From positions 1-64,000 of the forward strand of contig JAFTEQ010000056.1 of NCBI GenBank assembly GCA_017453565.1: a DNA stretch of 64,000 nt. The letters are read 5' to 3'. The stretch comes from Bacteroidales bacterium. GTDB lineage: Bacteria; Bacteroidota; Bacteroidia; Bacteroidales; UBA932. Made by a program: the position numbers and the translations under genes. The notes beneath the pieces are model-generated. The model ran no database searches. It saw nothing but the letters and a program-made list of their open reading frames with translations, and was not told where the DNA came from. How positions within the stretch are numbered: the stretch's first letter is position 1; each line of letters opens with the position of its first letter. Positions 10,405 through 17,844 of the stretch are shown piece by piece.

Positions 10405-11034
10405 CTAGAACATATAGTAGACGCCCAGACGGAGATTGGTGCCGTCCTTGGTCTTTGCGCCCTCTACGTTGGTGATACGGTTCCACATACCGAACCAGGC
10501 GCCGATGTCCACACGGATCGAAGGCCCGACGTTGACAGCGGCTCCGGCGATAAGGAAAGTGTCCATCCTCTGGTAATTGACGCCGCCCATGTCATCGGAA
10601 TTGTAGCTGTTGTAGGTAGTATTCGTGCCTCCGACGGTCGTCGTCCCTTTGGAACTGAGTCCATACATAAATGCGCAACCGACATACGGAAGCAGGGCCA
10701 TCGAATCAGATGCGGGGAAGTTCATCATCAGCTTTATGTCGTAACCGATATTGGATTCATTCAGGGATCCGTCGGCCATACTGTTGCTGGTGTCGAGGGA
10801 GTAGGTCTCGTAGAAGAACTCCATGGTATAGTCGATCGCTTTGAAAAGGTTGTTGCTCATACCTGCGGCAAGGTAAAAACCCGGTCCGCTGCAAGTTTCG
10901 GTAGTTCCACCGCCCTCAGATACCTGCTTTGCGGCATAAAAACCGCCTCCGACAAGCATTGTGGATCCGTCCTGTGCGAAGGCAAAGCTGGCTGAAGATA
11001 TCAGGAGCGCAAGAGTGATAAGGATTCTTTTCAT
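10405..11034 (-). CDS. Outer-membrane beta-barrel protein
   Basis: This 209-aa secreted protein has a clear signal peptide (MKRILITLALLISSASFAFAQ). It is built of alternating, aromatic-rich segments such as PGFYLAAGMSNNLFKAIDYTMEFFYE and DIGAWFGMWNRI and ends in VYYMF, a typical barrel C-terminus with terminal Phe. It resembles small OmpW/OMP_b-brl-type proteins of Bacteroidetes with 8 or so strands. No enzymatic motif is seen. It is transcribed from its own promoter at 11093-11063, is monocistronic, and converges with the tRNA gene. Confidence 0.85.
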   Translation of the reverse strand: MKRILITLALLISSASFAFAQDGSTMLVGGGFYAAKQVSEGGGTTETCSGPGFYLAAGMSNNLFKAIDYTMEFFYETYSLDTSNSMADGSLNESNIGYDIKLMMNFPASDSMALLPYVGCAFMYGLSSKGTTTVGGTNTTYNSYNSDDMGGVNYQRMDTFLIAGAAVNVGPSIRVDIGAWFGMWNRITNVEGAKTKDGTNLRLGVYYMF

Positions 11035-11062
11035 GGTTAGAAATGCAATTGGTTAACAGGGT

Positions 11063-11093
11063 CAAATATAAGAATAGTTTTGATTCTTCTAAA
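11063..11093 (-). promoter_or_regulatory. Promoter of the outer-membrane protein gene
   Basis: On the minus strand TATATTTG (11070-11063) is preceded by TTTA (11093-11090) with a 19-bp spacer. The leader to the ATG at 11034 is about 25 nt, longer than at several other promoters here. The rest of the 136-bp spacer up to 11170 holds nothing I can support beyond a short coding-like tail discussed under rejected items. Confidence 0.65.
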
Positions 11094-11170
11094 GCATCTT
11101 GTCCAGAAAACCGGTGAGTTCGCCGATGAGGGTGACGTCAGCAAGCCCACAGTGACAAGAAACTTTTTCA

Positions 11171-12211
11171 TTACAGCAGGGGGTAGACGTTCTTCCAGAT
11201 CGAGTCGGTCAGTTTCTGTCCGTTCGAACAGTAGGAGGTCACGACGATGACGGCGTCCTTGTCGGGGATGACGATCACCCACTGGCAGCGGGCGCCCGAC
11301 ATCTTGTAGGCACCGTGCGTTATCTTCCAGAACTGGTAGCCGTAACCTTGGCGCCAGTCGTTGTTGGGAAGGTTCTCGACCTCTTCTGGCGTCAGCTCAT
11401 CCAACTCATACTGCAGGATGTGTGCGGAGGTGGCCTCGCGGATATAGGAAGCGTTCAGAAGCTGCTTTCCCTTCCACTTTCCTTCCTGGAGCAGGAACTG
11501 TCCCGCCTTGGCCATGGACTCGGGGCTCAGGTACAGGCCCCAGCCGCCGCAGCAGTACCCTTCGCGGGTCCTTTCCCAGTACCAGTCCTTGATGCCGAGG
11601 GGCTTGAACAACTTGACGTTGAGGTATTCGTCCAGTGCCTGCCCGGTGACTTTCGAGACGATGACGGCGACCAGATAGGTGTTCATCGAGTTGTAGCGGT
11701 ATCTGCTGCCCGGTTCGAAACTAAAACTGGTGGACAGCGTGGACTTGGCGGCCTTCTCAAGGCTTCGCGCTTCGCCGATGAGGTCTTTGGAAAAACCGGA
11801 CGACATGATCAGGAGGTCCCTTACCGTCATTTTCTGCAGATTGGGCGAGATCTCCTCCGGCAGGTCTTCGGGGCCGAAGAAGCCGATGACCTTGTCGTCG
11901 AGCGAAAGAAGGCCGTCCTGGATCGCGAATCCGGCGGCAAGGGAAGTAAAACTCTTGCTCGCGCTCCACAGGACGTGCCTGGAAGTCAGGGAGTGGGCGG
12001 CGTCGTGGCGGTCATAGATCAGTTTTCCGCCTTGCAGCACGACCAGGGAATGGAGTTCGTCAACGGGGTTGATTTGCGTAATGTCTTCGAACACCTTGTC
12101 GAAGGAAGCGTCATACTTCCCGTAGTCGGGCGATTTAGGCAGATGCGAACTGCAGGAAAGGGCCAGTTGGCAAAGCAGCAGGCATCCCAGAAGTTTCATA
12201 ATCCTTTTCAT
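11171..12211 (-). CDS. Beta-lactamase-family serine hydrolase lipoprotein
   Basis: This 346-aa protein has a lipoprotein signal (LLLCQLALSCSS) and a class C beta-lactamase/penicillin-binding fold (PF00144). The catalytic SxxK is in LWSASKSFTSLA, followed by FAIQDGLLSLDDKV and the MTVRDLLIMSSGF motif; the YxN motif is YRYNSMN. The late GYGYQFWKI and CQWVIVIPDKDAVIVVTSY strands match the esterase-like members. A role in cell-wall peptide or ester hydrolysis is more likely than antibiotic resistance, but the substrate is unknown. It follows the GH127 remnant by 11 nt and is probably the last gene of that operon. Confidence 0.88.
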   Translation of the reverse strand: MKRIMKLLGCLLLCQLALSCSSHLPKSPDYGKYDASFDKVFEDITQINPVDELHSLVVLQGGKLIYDRHDAAHSLTSRHVLWSASKSFTSLAAGFAIQDGLLSLDDKVIGFFGPEDLPEEISPNLQKMTVRDLLIMSSGFSKDLIGEARSLEKAAKSTLSTSFSFEPGSRYRYNSMNTYLVAVIVSKVTGQALDEYLNVKLFKPLGIKDWYWERTREGYCCGGWGLYLSPESMAKAGQFLLQEGKWKGKQLLNASYIREATSAHILQYELDELTPEEVENLPNNDWRQGYGYQFWKITHGAYKMSGARCQWVIVIPDKDAVIVVTSYCSNGQKLTDSIWKNVYPLL

Positions 12212-12222
12212 AATATCATTTA

Positions 12223-12627
12223 TTATTCACAATTTTCGTTTAGCCAGACGCTCATCTGGGTGATTCCCTCCTGCGCGTGGCGGTAGTACGGAACGAATTC
12301 CAGATTGCGCTCCGTGTCCGTGAGGCCGACGAATCCGGATTCATTCTTCCGGGTAACGAAGGGCCCCCGTTCCACGGCAATCCGCCCCCTGAGCGCCTCA
12401 ACCCGCCCGTCAGCCTTTACGATGCGCACAGGCTTGTGATTCTGCCGTTTCGTATCACCTTCTCCCCCGTCTTCCCGGCACTCGAGCAGGTAATACGACA
12501 GGTCGAGGTAACGTTTGTCTCCCGTCGCGCGGTAGAGTTTCACCAGCGCCGTCTCCACCTCCTCATGCCCGGAAACAATCTTTCGGCCCGGCACGAGAAG
12601 ACAAAGGGTAAGGATGAGTCCTTTCAT
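12223..12627 (-). pseudogene. Shrunken GH127-like (beta-L-arabinofuranosidase) remnant, still an open frame
   Basis: The 134-aa product joins two separated parts of a GH127-type glycosidase. Residues about 20-50 (GHEEVETALVKLYRATGDKR, then YLDL) match the helix-rich catalytic domain near its start. From residue 75 on, RIAVERGPFV and the last stretch EFVPYYRHAQEGITQMSVWL match the C-terminal beta domain. Some 400 or more residues that normally lie between them are missing. GH127 catalytic residues lie in the missing part, so no activity is expected. The reading frame stays open and its ATG overlaps the alkD stop, so it may still be translated. The start has a weak signal-like MKGLILTLCLLVPG. 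Confidence 0.65.
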
Positions 12628-13337
12628 TTCAGATATTGATGTCGTTCTTCGTCGGGAAACTTCTCAATGGCATAACGCAGCATAGTGCGGGGCATGGTCG
12701 CGTAACGGGGCGCGAGCCAGGACTCCAGGGCCGAATTGTCCCGTTTTCCGGCCTCGCGGAGCAACCAGCCCACCGCCTTGTGGATGAGGTCGTGCGGATG
12801 ATGCAGCAGGATATCGGCAATGGCGAAGCAGTCGTCCAACTGGCCGTGGCGCACAAAGGTCATGGTGCTTACCATCCCGATGCGTTGCTCCCAGATGGTC
12901 TTTCCGTCCCGGGCCAGGTCATAAAGCAGGCTGCGGTCGTCCTTATGGAGCAGCCATTCACCGAGCAGCGGATAGCAAGACAGGTCCACCAGGTCCCAGT
13001 TGTTGATCCCGGCGGTGTGGGAAAGATAGAAATCGATGCAGCGCTCCTGCAGCACTGGGTCCTTGCGGGCGTGACGGAAGATCTCCACCAGGCTGAGCAG
13101 CCCCGCGAGCCGCACTTCGTGCCAGGGGCTGGCCATACACTCCTCCAACTCGGGAAAGCCACACGCCCGCCAGCAGCGGCCCACCACTTCCCGCGTCACC
13201 GGCACTTTGATGCCCAGGAAGCGGTCGCCTTCGCCGTATTGACCCGGTCCCGTCTTGAAAAAGCGGGACAGACCGGGGACCAGCGCCGGGTTGGCCCTGG
13301 CAAGCATCTCTGCAAGGAGCGTGTTCACCCGGGGCAT
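12624..13337 (-). CDS. DNA alkylation repair protein, AlkD-like
   Basis: This 237-aa all-helical HEAT-like repeat protein belongs to the AlkD family (PF08713), glycosylases that remove N3- and N7-alkylated purines. Family features are FKTGPGQYGEGDRFLGIKVP near the start, INNWDLVDLSCYPLLG in the middle, QRIGMVSTMTFVR and the late DLIHKAVGWLLREAGKRD. The first base of its ATG is shared with the last base of the kinase stop (TGATG), and its own stop overlaps the GH127 remnant start, so translation of the three genes is linked. Confidence 0.93.
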   Translation of the reverse strand: MPRVNTLLAEMLARANPALVPGLSRFFKTGPGQYGEGDRFLGIKVPVTREVVGRCWRACGFPELEECMASPWHEVRLAGLLSLVEIFRHARKDPVLQERCIDFYLSHTAGINNWDLVDLSCYPLLGEWLLHKDDRSLLYDLARDGKTIWEQRIGMVSTMTFVRHGQLDDCFAIADILLHHPHDLIHKAVGWLLREAGKRDNSALESWLAPRYATMPRTMLRYAIEKFPDEERHQYLK

Positions 13338-15721
13338 CAGAAAAGGACGGCGGAACCCGAAGACGGCACGAACACGTGCGCGGAGTGCGGATACCCGTTT
13401 TTGTCGTAGTATTCGCGACCCAGCAGCTCGAGGACTGCGGGCGCCGACTCCTTCCGGACCAGCGCCACGATGCAGCCGCCCAGGCCCGCACCCACGATCT
13501 GGCTGCCGAGCACGCCGGGTGTGGCGTTCAGCAGGTCGCAGAGCGCATCGATCGCCGGCGTGGAACAGTTGTATCCGCCTCCAATGAGGGCCGGGTCGTA
13601 TTCCCGGGCCGCCAGTTCCTCAAGCCGCCTGTCGGAGAAGGTCTCTTCCACGAGGCGGTCGCCGTCGTGGCTCACCTTCATCATCTCACCCAGCTCGGCG
13701 TAACGCCCGTCGGCGAGCAGGTCCATGCACCTGAGCGAACGCAGGCACTCCGCAATGCCGAACATCGTCACCCCGCGCAGATCGTAAAAACCGGGATCGG
13801 CGTGCGAGGCGAAAATCTGCGCCACCCGCTCCGCATACTCGGGCAGGGCCTTCACCAGTTCAGCGCGCGTAGCCGCCTCCGGAAGGACCTTGAGCATCCG
13901 GTACACCGAAGACCAGGGCCGCTGGGCGGCGATATCCCGGAACTCGTGCAGGTCGCATTCAGGGAAGCGCTTCTTGAGCAACATAAAGGCGAACTCGTAC
14001 GAAGCCACCCGGGAATTGAAGATGTCTTTGCTGCCCTCCGACTTCTTGGCCTTTGTGCAGCTGTCGGCCACCACGATGGCATAACGCTCCGAGAAGGGCA
14101 CGCTGTCCCCCACACGGAAAGGCTTGAAATCGAGGTGCGTGATGCGTCCGCGGGCAGAGCACTTCATGGCGGCATGGTCACCCGCGCCGCCTCTCGACCC
14201 CACGAACCACTCTCCTTCACCACAGAGGTCGATAAAACGCTGCCGGCTGATATTCAAACTGTTGAGCGCCACAACCGCCTCGCTCACCGCCACCACGATG
14301 CTCGATGAAGACGACAGTCCCGCGGCCACGGGGATACAGCCGCTGGCGGCCATATCCATGCCGCAGAGGGGCATGTCGCTCTCGAGCTGGAAACGCAGCA
14401 CCGAAGACTTCACGTAGTTGCTCCAGTCGCCCCGGGTCTCCCGCAGGGCGGCCACCACGGGCTCCGCGTCCAGATAGGCCAGCCAGTCCTCGTGCGGGGC
14501 AAGGCCGAGGGTCTGCGAGATGGAAAAACTCCTTTCGGGGAACTGCGGGTCGATGTTGGCGATGTGCACTTCGTCGTCGGGCCGCATGGCAACCACGAAC
14601 AGGGTATCACAGTCGGTGGCCATCACATTAATGCCGCCGCCCCGGTGGTCGATGTGCCGTCCCATCAGGTTCACACGGCCGGGAGAACGGGTAATGAGTA
14701 CCTTCCGGTCGCCGTAGCGCTTTTTAAAAAACTCCAGAAGGGCCAGGTAGCGGGGTTTCTGCTCTTCCGAGAGCGGACCATAGATGCTGCGCAGCGCCGG
14801 GTCGAGCGCACCGCTGCGCAGGTCATCCATGAAAGAGGACACGCTGCGCATGAAGTGGGTGCCGATCTCACGCAGTTCCGGTTTGGTGCTGAAGGTCAGC
14901 ATGTCTTCGGGGTCTAGAATCTCGTAGAGGACCGCCTCCTTGCGGGCGGCGAACCAGGCCAGGGTATCGGTAAGGTACACTTCGCCCTGGGCGTTATCGC
15001 TGCCCAGGGTGCCGATGGCCTCGAGGGCCGAAGCCAGGTCGAAACAGTAGAGCGCAGCGTTGGCCCAGGGCGTGGCGAGCACTTCGGCGGCGGAGAAACG
15101 CCGTCCACCCAGTTCCACGCTGTCTTCCGGCGCTTTTTCACGCGCCTGACGAAGGACCTTCCGCCGCTTTTTCTCGTTGAGTCCGAGCCCGTTCAAAATA
15201 CCCTCCCACTGTTCCGGCTCCTTACCGGAGAGGGACATGAGGGCCGCATCGGCCAGTTCGATGACGCCGAAGGGCGTACCGTCGGACACGATCACCCGGC
15301 CGCCCTGGGGGTTTGCCGCCACGGGCTGTACGCCCCACACGGCTTTCGCTGCGCCGGCCCGCGCGAGCAGGCCGCCGATCACCTGCGCGGAGATGATCTT
15401 ATCGCCCATGGACACGATGACCGGGCCGTCAAAACCCAGGGAACGCAGGGCGCTCAGGCCGCACAGCGCGGCGTGGCCCGTTCCCTTCTGCTCCTTCTGG
15501 TAGACGTAGAACACGCCCTCCTCGCCGTCAAGGGCGTCCATAACGGTCTGGGCCTGATGCCCCACCACCACGGCGAAACGGCTCACGCCCGCCGCGCGCA
15601 TGGCGTGCACGATGCGGCGCACCACGGGCGTTCCGGCACAATCGAAACAGACTTTATTTCTGGAATTATCGTTCATCCGGGTTCCTTTCCCGGCGCAAAG
15701 AATGACTGCTGCTGCGTTCAT
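13337..15721 (-). CDS. Fused sugar nucleotidyltransferase and galactokinase-type GHMP kinase
   Basis: This 794-aa cytoplasmic protein has two domains. Residues 1 to about 290 form a GlmU/GalU-like nucleotidyltransferase with VILCAGKGTRMN at residues 6-17 and VSMGDK as the metal-binding Asp region. From about residue 345 a GHMP kinase of the galactokinase type follows: RSPGRVNLMGRHIDHRGG, the ATP loop AAGLSSSSSIVVA near 475, and the late QIVGAGLGGCIVALV. Together these would phosphorylate a sugar at C1 and activate it to an NDP-sugar, as in the Fkp fucose salvage enzyme, but the kinase signature is galactokinase-like and the sugar is not known. It heads an operon with alkD. Confidence 0.85.
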   Translation of the reverse strand: MNAAAVILCAGKGTRMNDNSRNKVCFDCAGTPVVRRIVHAMRAAGVSRFAVVVGHQAQTVMDALDGEEGVFYVYQKEQKGTGHAALCGLSALRSLGFDGPVIVSMGDKIISAQVIGGLLARAGAAKAVWGVQPVAANPQGGRVIVSDGTPFGVIELADAALMSLSGKEPEQWEGILNGLGLNEKKRRKVLRQAREKAPEDSVELGGRRFSAAEVLATPWANAALYCFDLASALEAIGTLGSDNAQGEVYLTDTLAWFAARKEAVLYEILDPEDMLTFSTKPELREIGTHFMRSVSSFMDDLRSGALDPALRSIYGPLSEEQKPRYLALLEFFKKRYGDRKVLITRSPGRVNLMGRHIDHRGGGINVMATDCDTLFVVAMRPDDEVHIANIDPQFPERSFSISQTLGLAPHEDWLAYLDAEPVVAALRETRGDWSNYVKSSVLRFQLESDMPLCGMDMAASGCIPVAAGLSSSSSIVVAVSEAVVALNSLNISRQRFIDLCGEGEWFVGSRGGAGDHAAMKCSARGRITHLDFKPFRVGDSVPFSERYAIVVADSCTKAKKSEGSKDIFNSRVASYEFAFMLLKKRFPECDLHEFRDIAAQRPWSSVYRMLKVLPEAATRAELVKALPEYAERVAQIFASHADPGFYDLRGVTMFGIAECLRSLRCMDLLADGRYAELGEMMKVSHDGDRLVEETFSDRRLEELAAREYDPALIGGGYNCSTPAIDALCDLLNATPGVLGSQIVGAGLGGCIVALVRKESAPAVLELLGREYYDKNGYPHSAHVFVPSSGSAVLF

Positions 15722-15738
15722 AGGCTTTGTTTTGTCCT

Positions 15739-15746
15739 GCAAGATA
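15739..15746 (-). promoter_or_regulatory. Possible promoter box of the kinase operon
   Basis: TATCTTGC on the minus strand lies 17 nt before the ATG at 15721. It matches the -7 consensus only partly and no good upstream element is seen. Confidence 0.35.
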
Positions 15747-15768
15747 CGAATAAAAGCAAGAAAAGCCC

Positions 15769-15776
15769 TATCTTCG
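15769..15776 (+). promoter_or_regulatory. TATCTTCG promoter-like box, 9 nt before ATG
   Basis: TATCTTCG ends 9 nt before the ATG at 15786. One base differs from the TAnnTTTG consensus. Spacing matches other near-leaderless starts in the window. Confidence 0.45.
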
Positions 15777-15785
15777 TGCCGAAGA

Positions 15786-16441
15786 ATGAATCTGCCCATG
15801 AAAAGACTGCTCTTCCTTCTCACCCTGCTATTCCTGTCCCGGGCGGCCTGGGCGCAGGAATGTTCCCTGTTTCTCGCCCGCGAGGGCCGCACGGCCGCAC
15901 AGCAGGGCATGGAACTCCGGGGACGCTGGCTTCGTCCCGGCCCGACAACCACGCCAACAACGCCGAATTCGGCGTGGAGAAGGCAAGGGGCGCCTCTTTC
16001 CCGCTGCTGTACGTAACCAACGGGAAGGTGGGCAGCGACATTGAATGGACCTGCTATGTAGAGAGCATCAGCCGGAAGGGGAAGAACTTCCGCGCCGAAC
16101 TGGCGCAGACCATCGTCCTCGACATCTCGGGCTGGGCCACCCGGGGCTACGACCCCATTTTCGGAGCGCCCAGCTGGCTCATCGACCGTGAGCGCAAGGC
16201 CCTCTGGGTCTTCTCGGCCCACAAACGCACCACCCCGCAGGTCACCCGGACCGCAGCCGAAAACCGTTACATCGCCACCCGTTTCCGCATCTACGACACC
16301 GATACCGGCGCTGTGCAGGGCTACGATCTGCAACAACAGATCCCCCAGGAGATGGAGGATCTGGTGCTGCACAAGGGTGTGCTCTATGTGAACGTCAATG
16401 CCCGCGGGCTGCCGCCCGTCTACTGCGTCACTCTGCCTTGA
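15786..16441 (+). pseudogene. Secreted protein gene interrupted by one frameshift
   Basis: The first frame gives a signal peptide (MKRLLFLLTLLFLSRAAWAQ) and continues to about 15900. Coding character then moves to another frame, which is open to 16441 and starts to look like protein at RPDNHANNAEFGVEKARG, followed by FPLLYVTNGKVGSDIEWTCY and WLIDRERKALWVFSAHK. The two parts together would give about 218 aa, a plausible periplasmic protein with beta-propeller-like strands. The shift lies between about 15900 and 15945. It may be a true mutation or a sequencing/assembly error. I cannot name the family. The 3' end overlaps the convergent transporter gene by 14 nt. Confidence 0.65.
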
Positions 16442-17792
16442 GGGTCAGGCCCATAAACAGAATGGAAAGCAGGCAGGCCGCAATCAGGAGCACGAAAGTC
16501 CAGCTCCAGCCGGCCGTCTGAGCCACCCAGCCGATGACGCTGTTGGCCAGGATGAACGTACCCAGGAAATAACCGAAGAACCCCGTGAGGCCCGCGGCGG
16601 TGCCGGCCGCGTTCTTGGGCGCCAGGTCGAGGGCCTGCACCCCGATCAGCATCACCGGCCCGTAGATGAAGAACCCGATGCCGATGAGGCAGATAATCAC
16701 CATTGTGAGGTTATCGATGAAACGCCAGTACAACAGCACGAACACCAGCACCAGCAACATGAAGAGGATGGTGGGCAGGGCGCGTTTCCCCTTGAACAGA
16801 CGGTCCGACAGCCAGCCGCAGAGCAGCGTGCCGGGAATGGCGGCGAACTCATAGGCGAAGTAAGCCCAGCCGGCACTCTTGAGATCGATCCCCTTTTCCG
16901 TGAGGATGGTTGGGGCCCAGTCCAGGCAGCCGTAGCGTACCATATATACAAAGGCGTTGGAAAGGGCGATGAACCAGAGGTACTTGTTGTTGAGCACGTA
17001 CTTGAAGAAGATCTCCCGCGTAGACAGCACCTGCTCGTGCTTCTCGGAATAATTCTTGGGGTAGTCGTTCCGCCATTTTTCCACGGACGGAAGGCCGCAG
17101 GACTGGGGCGTGTCGCGCAGCAGCACATAGGCGAGCAGGGCGATGAACAAGGCCACGGCGGCCGGGAAGGCGAAGGTCCCTATGAGGAAATAGAGTTCCG
17201 TGTGGCTGCCGTAGAACCAGCTGCCGAACCAGACGGCGCCGTAGGTGGCCATGGGGCCCACCAGCGCACCGCCCACGTTGTGCGCGCAGTTCCAGATGCT
17301 CATCATGGTGCCGCGTTCCCCGGGAGAGAACCAGTGCGTCATGACGCGTCCGCAGGGAGGCCAGCCCATCCCGTTGAACCAACCTACACAGGCATTCAGC
17401 ACGCCCATCACCAGTATGGCCAGAGCCTTATGCTCCGCCCCGATGAACTGGATGGGCACAATCATGAAACACATGGAAATGGCCGTCAGGATGAGCCCGA
17501 GGGGCAGGAACACGCGGGCGTTGGAACGGTCGCTCACGCTCCCCATCAGGAATTTGGAGAGGGCGTAGGCGGCCGCATTCAGACCCAGGACGAAGCCCAG
17601 CTCCGTCTTGTCGAATCCCAGGGGCGCCATAGCGGGGATGGCCATGGAAAGGTTCTTTCTTACCAGATAGAATCCGGCATAACCGATGAAGGCGCCCAGG
17701 AACACCTGCCAACGGAGGGCACGGTAGCGGGCATCGGCCTCGGGGCCCTGTTGCTCAGGCTTGAAGGAGGGTTGTTGAAGAAAGCGTAGCAT
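16428..17792 (-). CDS. MFS organophosphate/phosphate antiporter, GlpT/UhpT-like
   Basis: This 454-aa transporter with about 12 membrane segments belongs to the organophosphate:phosphate antiporter group. Typical motifs are FIGYAGFYLVRKNLSMAIP, the loop GSVSDRSNARVF, GWPPCGRVMTHWFSPGERG and SIWNCAHNVGGAL. The likely substrate is glycerol-3-phosphate or a hexose phosphate taken up in exchange for phosphate. The start at 17792 is supported by a TAACTTTG box 7 nt upstream. It is divergent from the heparinase-like gene with a mirrored promoter. No glycerol metabolism gene is adjacent. Confidence 0.92.
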   Translation of the reverse strand: MLRFLQQPSFKPEQQGPEADARYRALRWQVFLGAFIGYAGFYLVRKNLSMAIPAMAPLGFDKTELGFVLGLNAAAYALSKFLMGSVSDRSNARVFLPLGLILTAISMCFMIVPIQFIGAEHKALAILVMGVLNACVGWFNGMGWPPCGRVMTHWFSPGERGTMMSIWNCAHNVGGALVGPMATYGAVWFGSWFYGSHTELYFLIGTFAFPAAVALFIALLAYVLLRDTPQSCGLPSVEKWRNDYPKNYSEKHEQVLSTREIFFKYVLNNKYLWFIALSNAFVYMVRYGCLDWAPTILTEKGIDLKSAGWAYFAYEFAAIPGTLLCGWLSDRLFKGKRALPTILFMLLVLVFVLLYWRFIDNLTMVIICLIGIGFFIYGPVMLIGVQALDLAPKNAAGTAAGLTGFFGYFLGTFILANSVIGWVAQTAGWSWTFVLLIAACLLSILFMGLTLKAE

Positions 17793-17799
17793 ATCGGTA

Positions 17800-17807
17800 C
17801 AAAGTTA
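17800..17807 (-). promoter_or_regulatory. Promoter box of the GlpT-like gene
   Basis: TAACTTTG on the minus strand ends 7 nt before the ATG at 17792. Its twin on the other strand has the same sequence and spacing. Confidence 0.7.
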
Positions 17808-17829
17808 ACGTTTTCAGCGGAATTATTCC

Positions 17830-17837
17830 TAACTTTG
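17830..17837 (+). promoter_or_regulatory. Promoter box of the heparinase-like operon
   Basis: TAACTTTG ends 7 nt before the ATG at 17845. Together with 17807-17800 it forms a divergent promoter pair in a 52-bp spacer, with no room for a long leader on either side. Confidence 0.7.
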
Positions 17838-17844
17838 GACCACT

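Noticed and set aside
11092..11165. A short coding-like tail on the minus strand (reading VTLIGELTGFLDKML before a stop)
   Set aside because: It looks like the last codons of a decayed gene, but it is too short and has no match I can name, so it is not listed as a feature.
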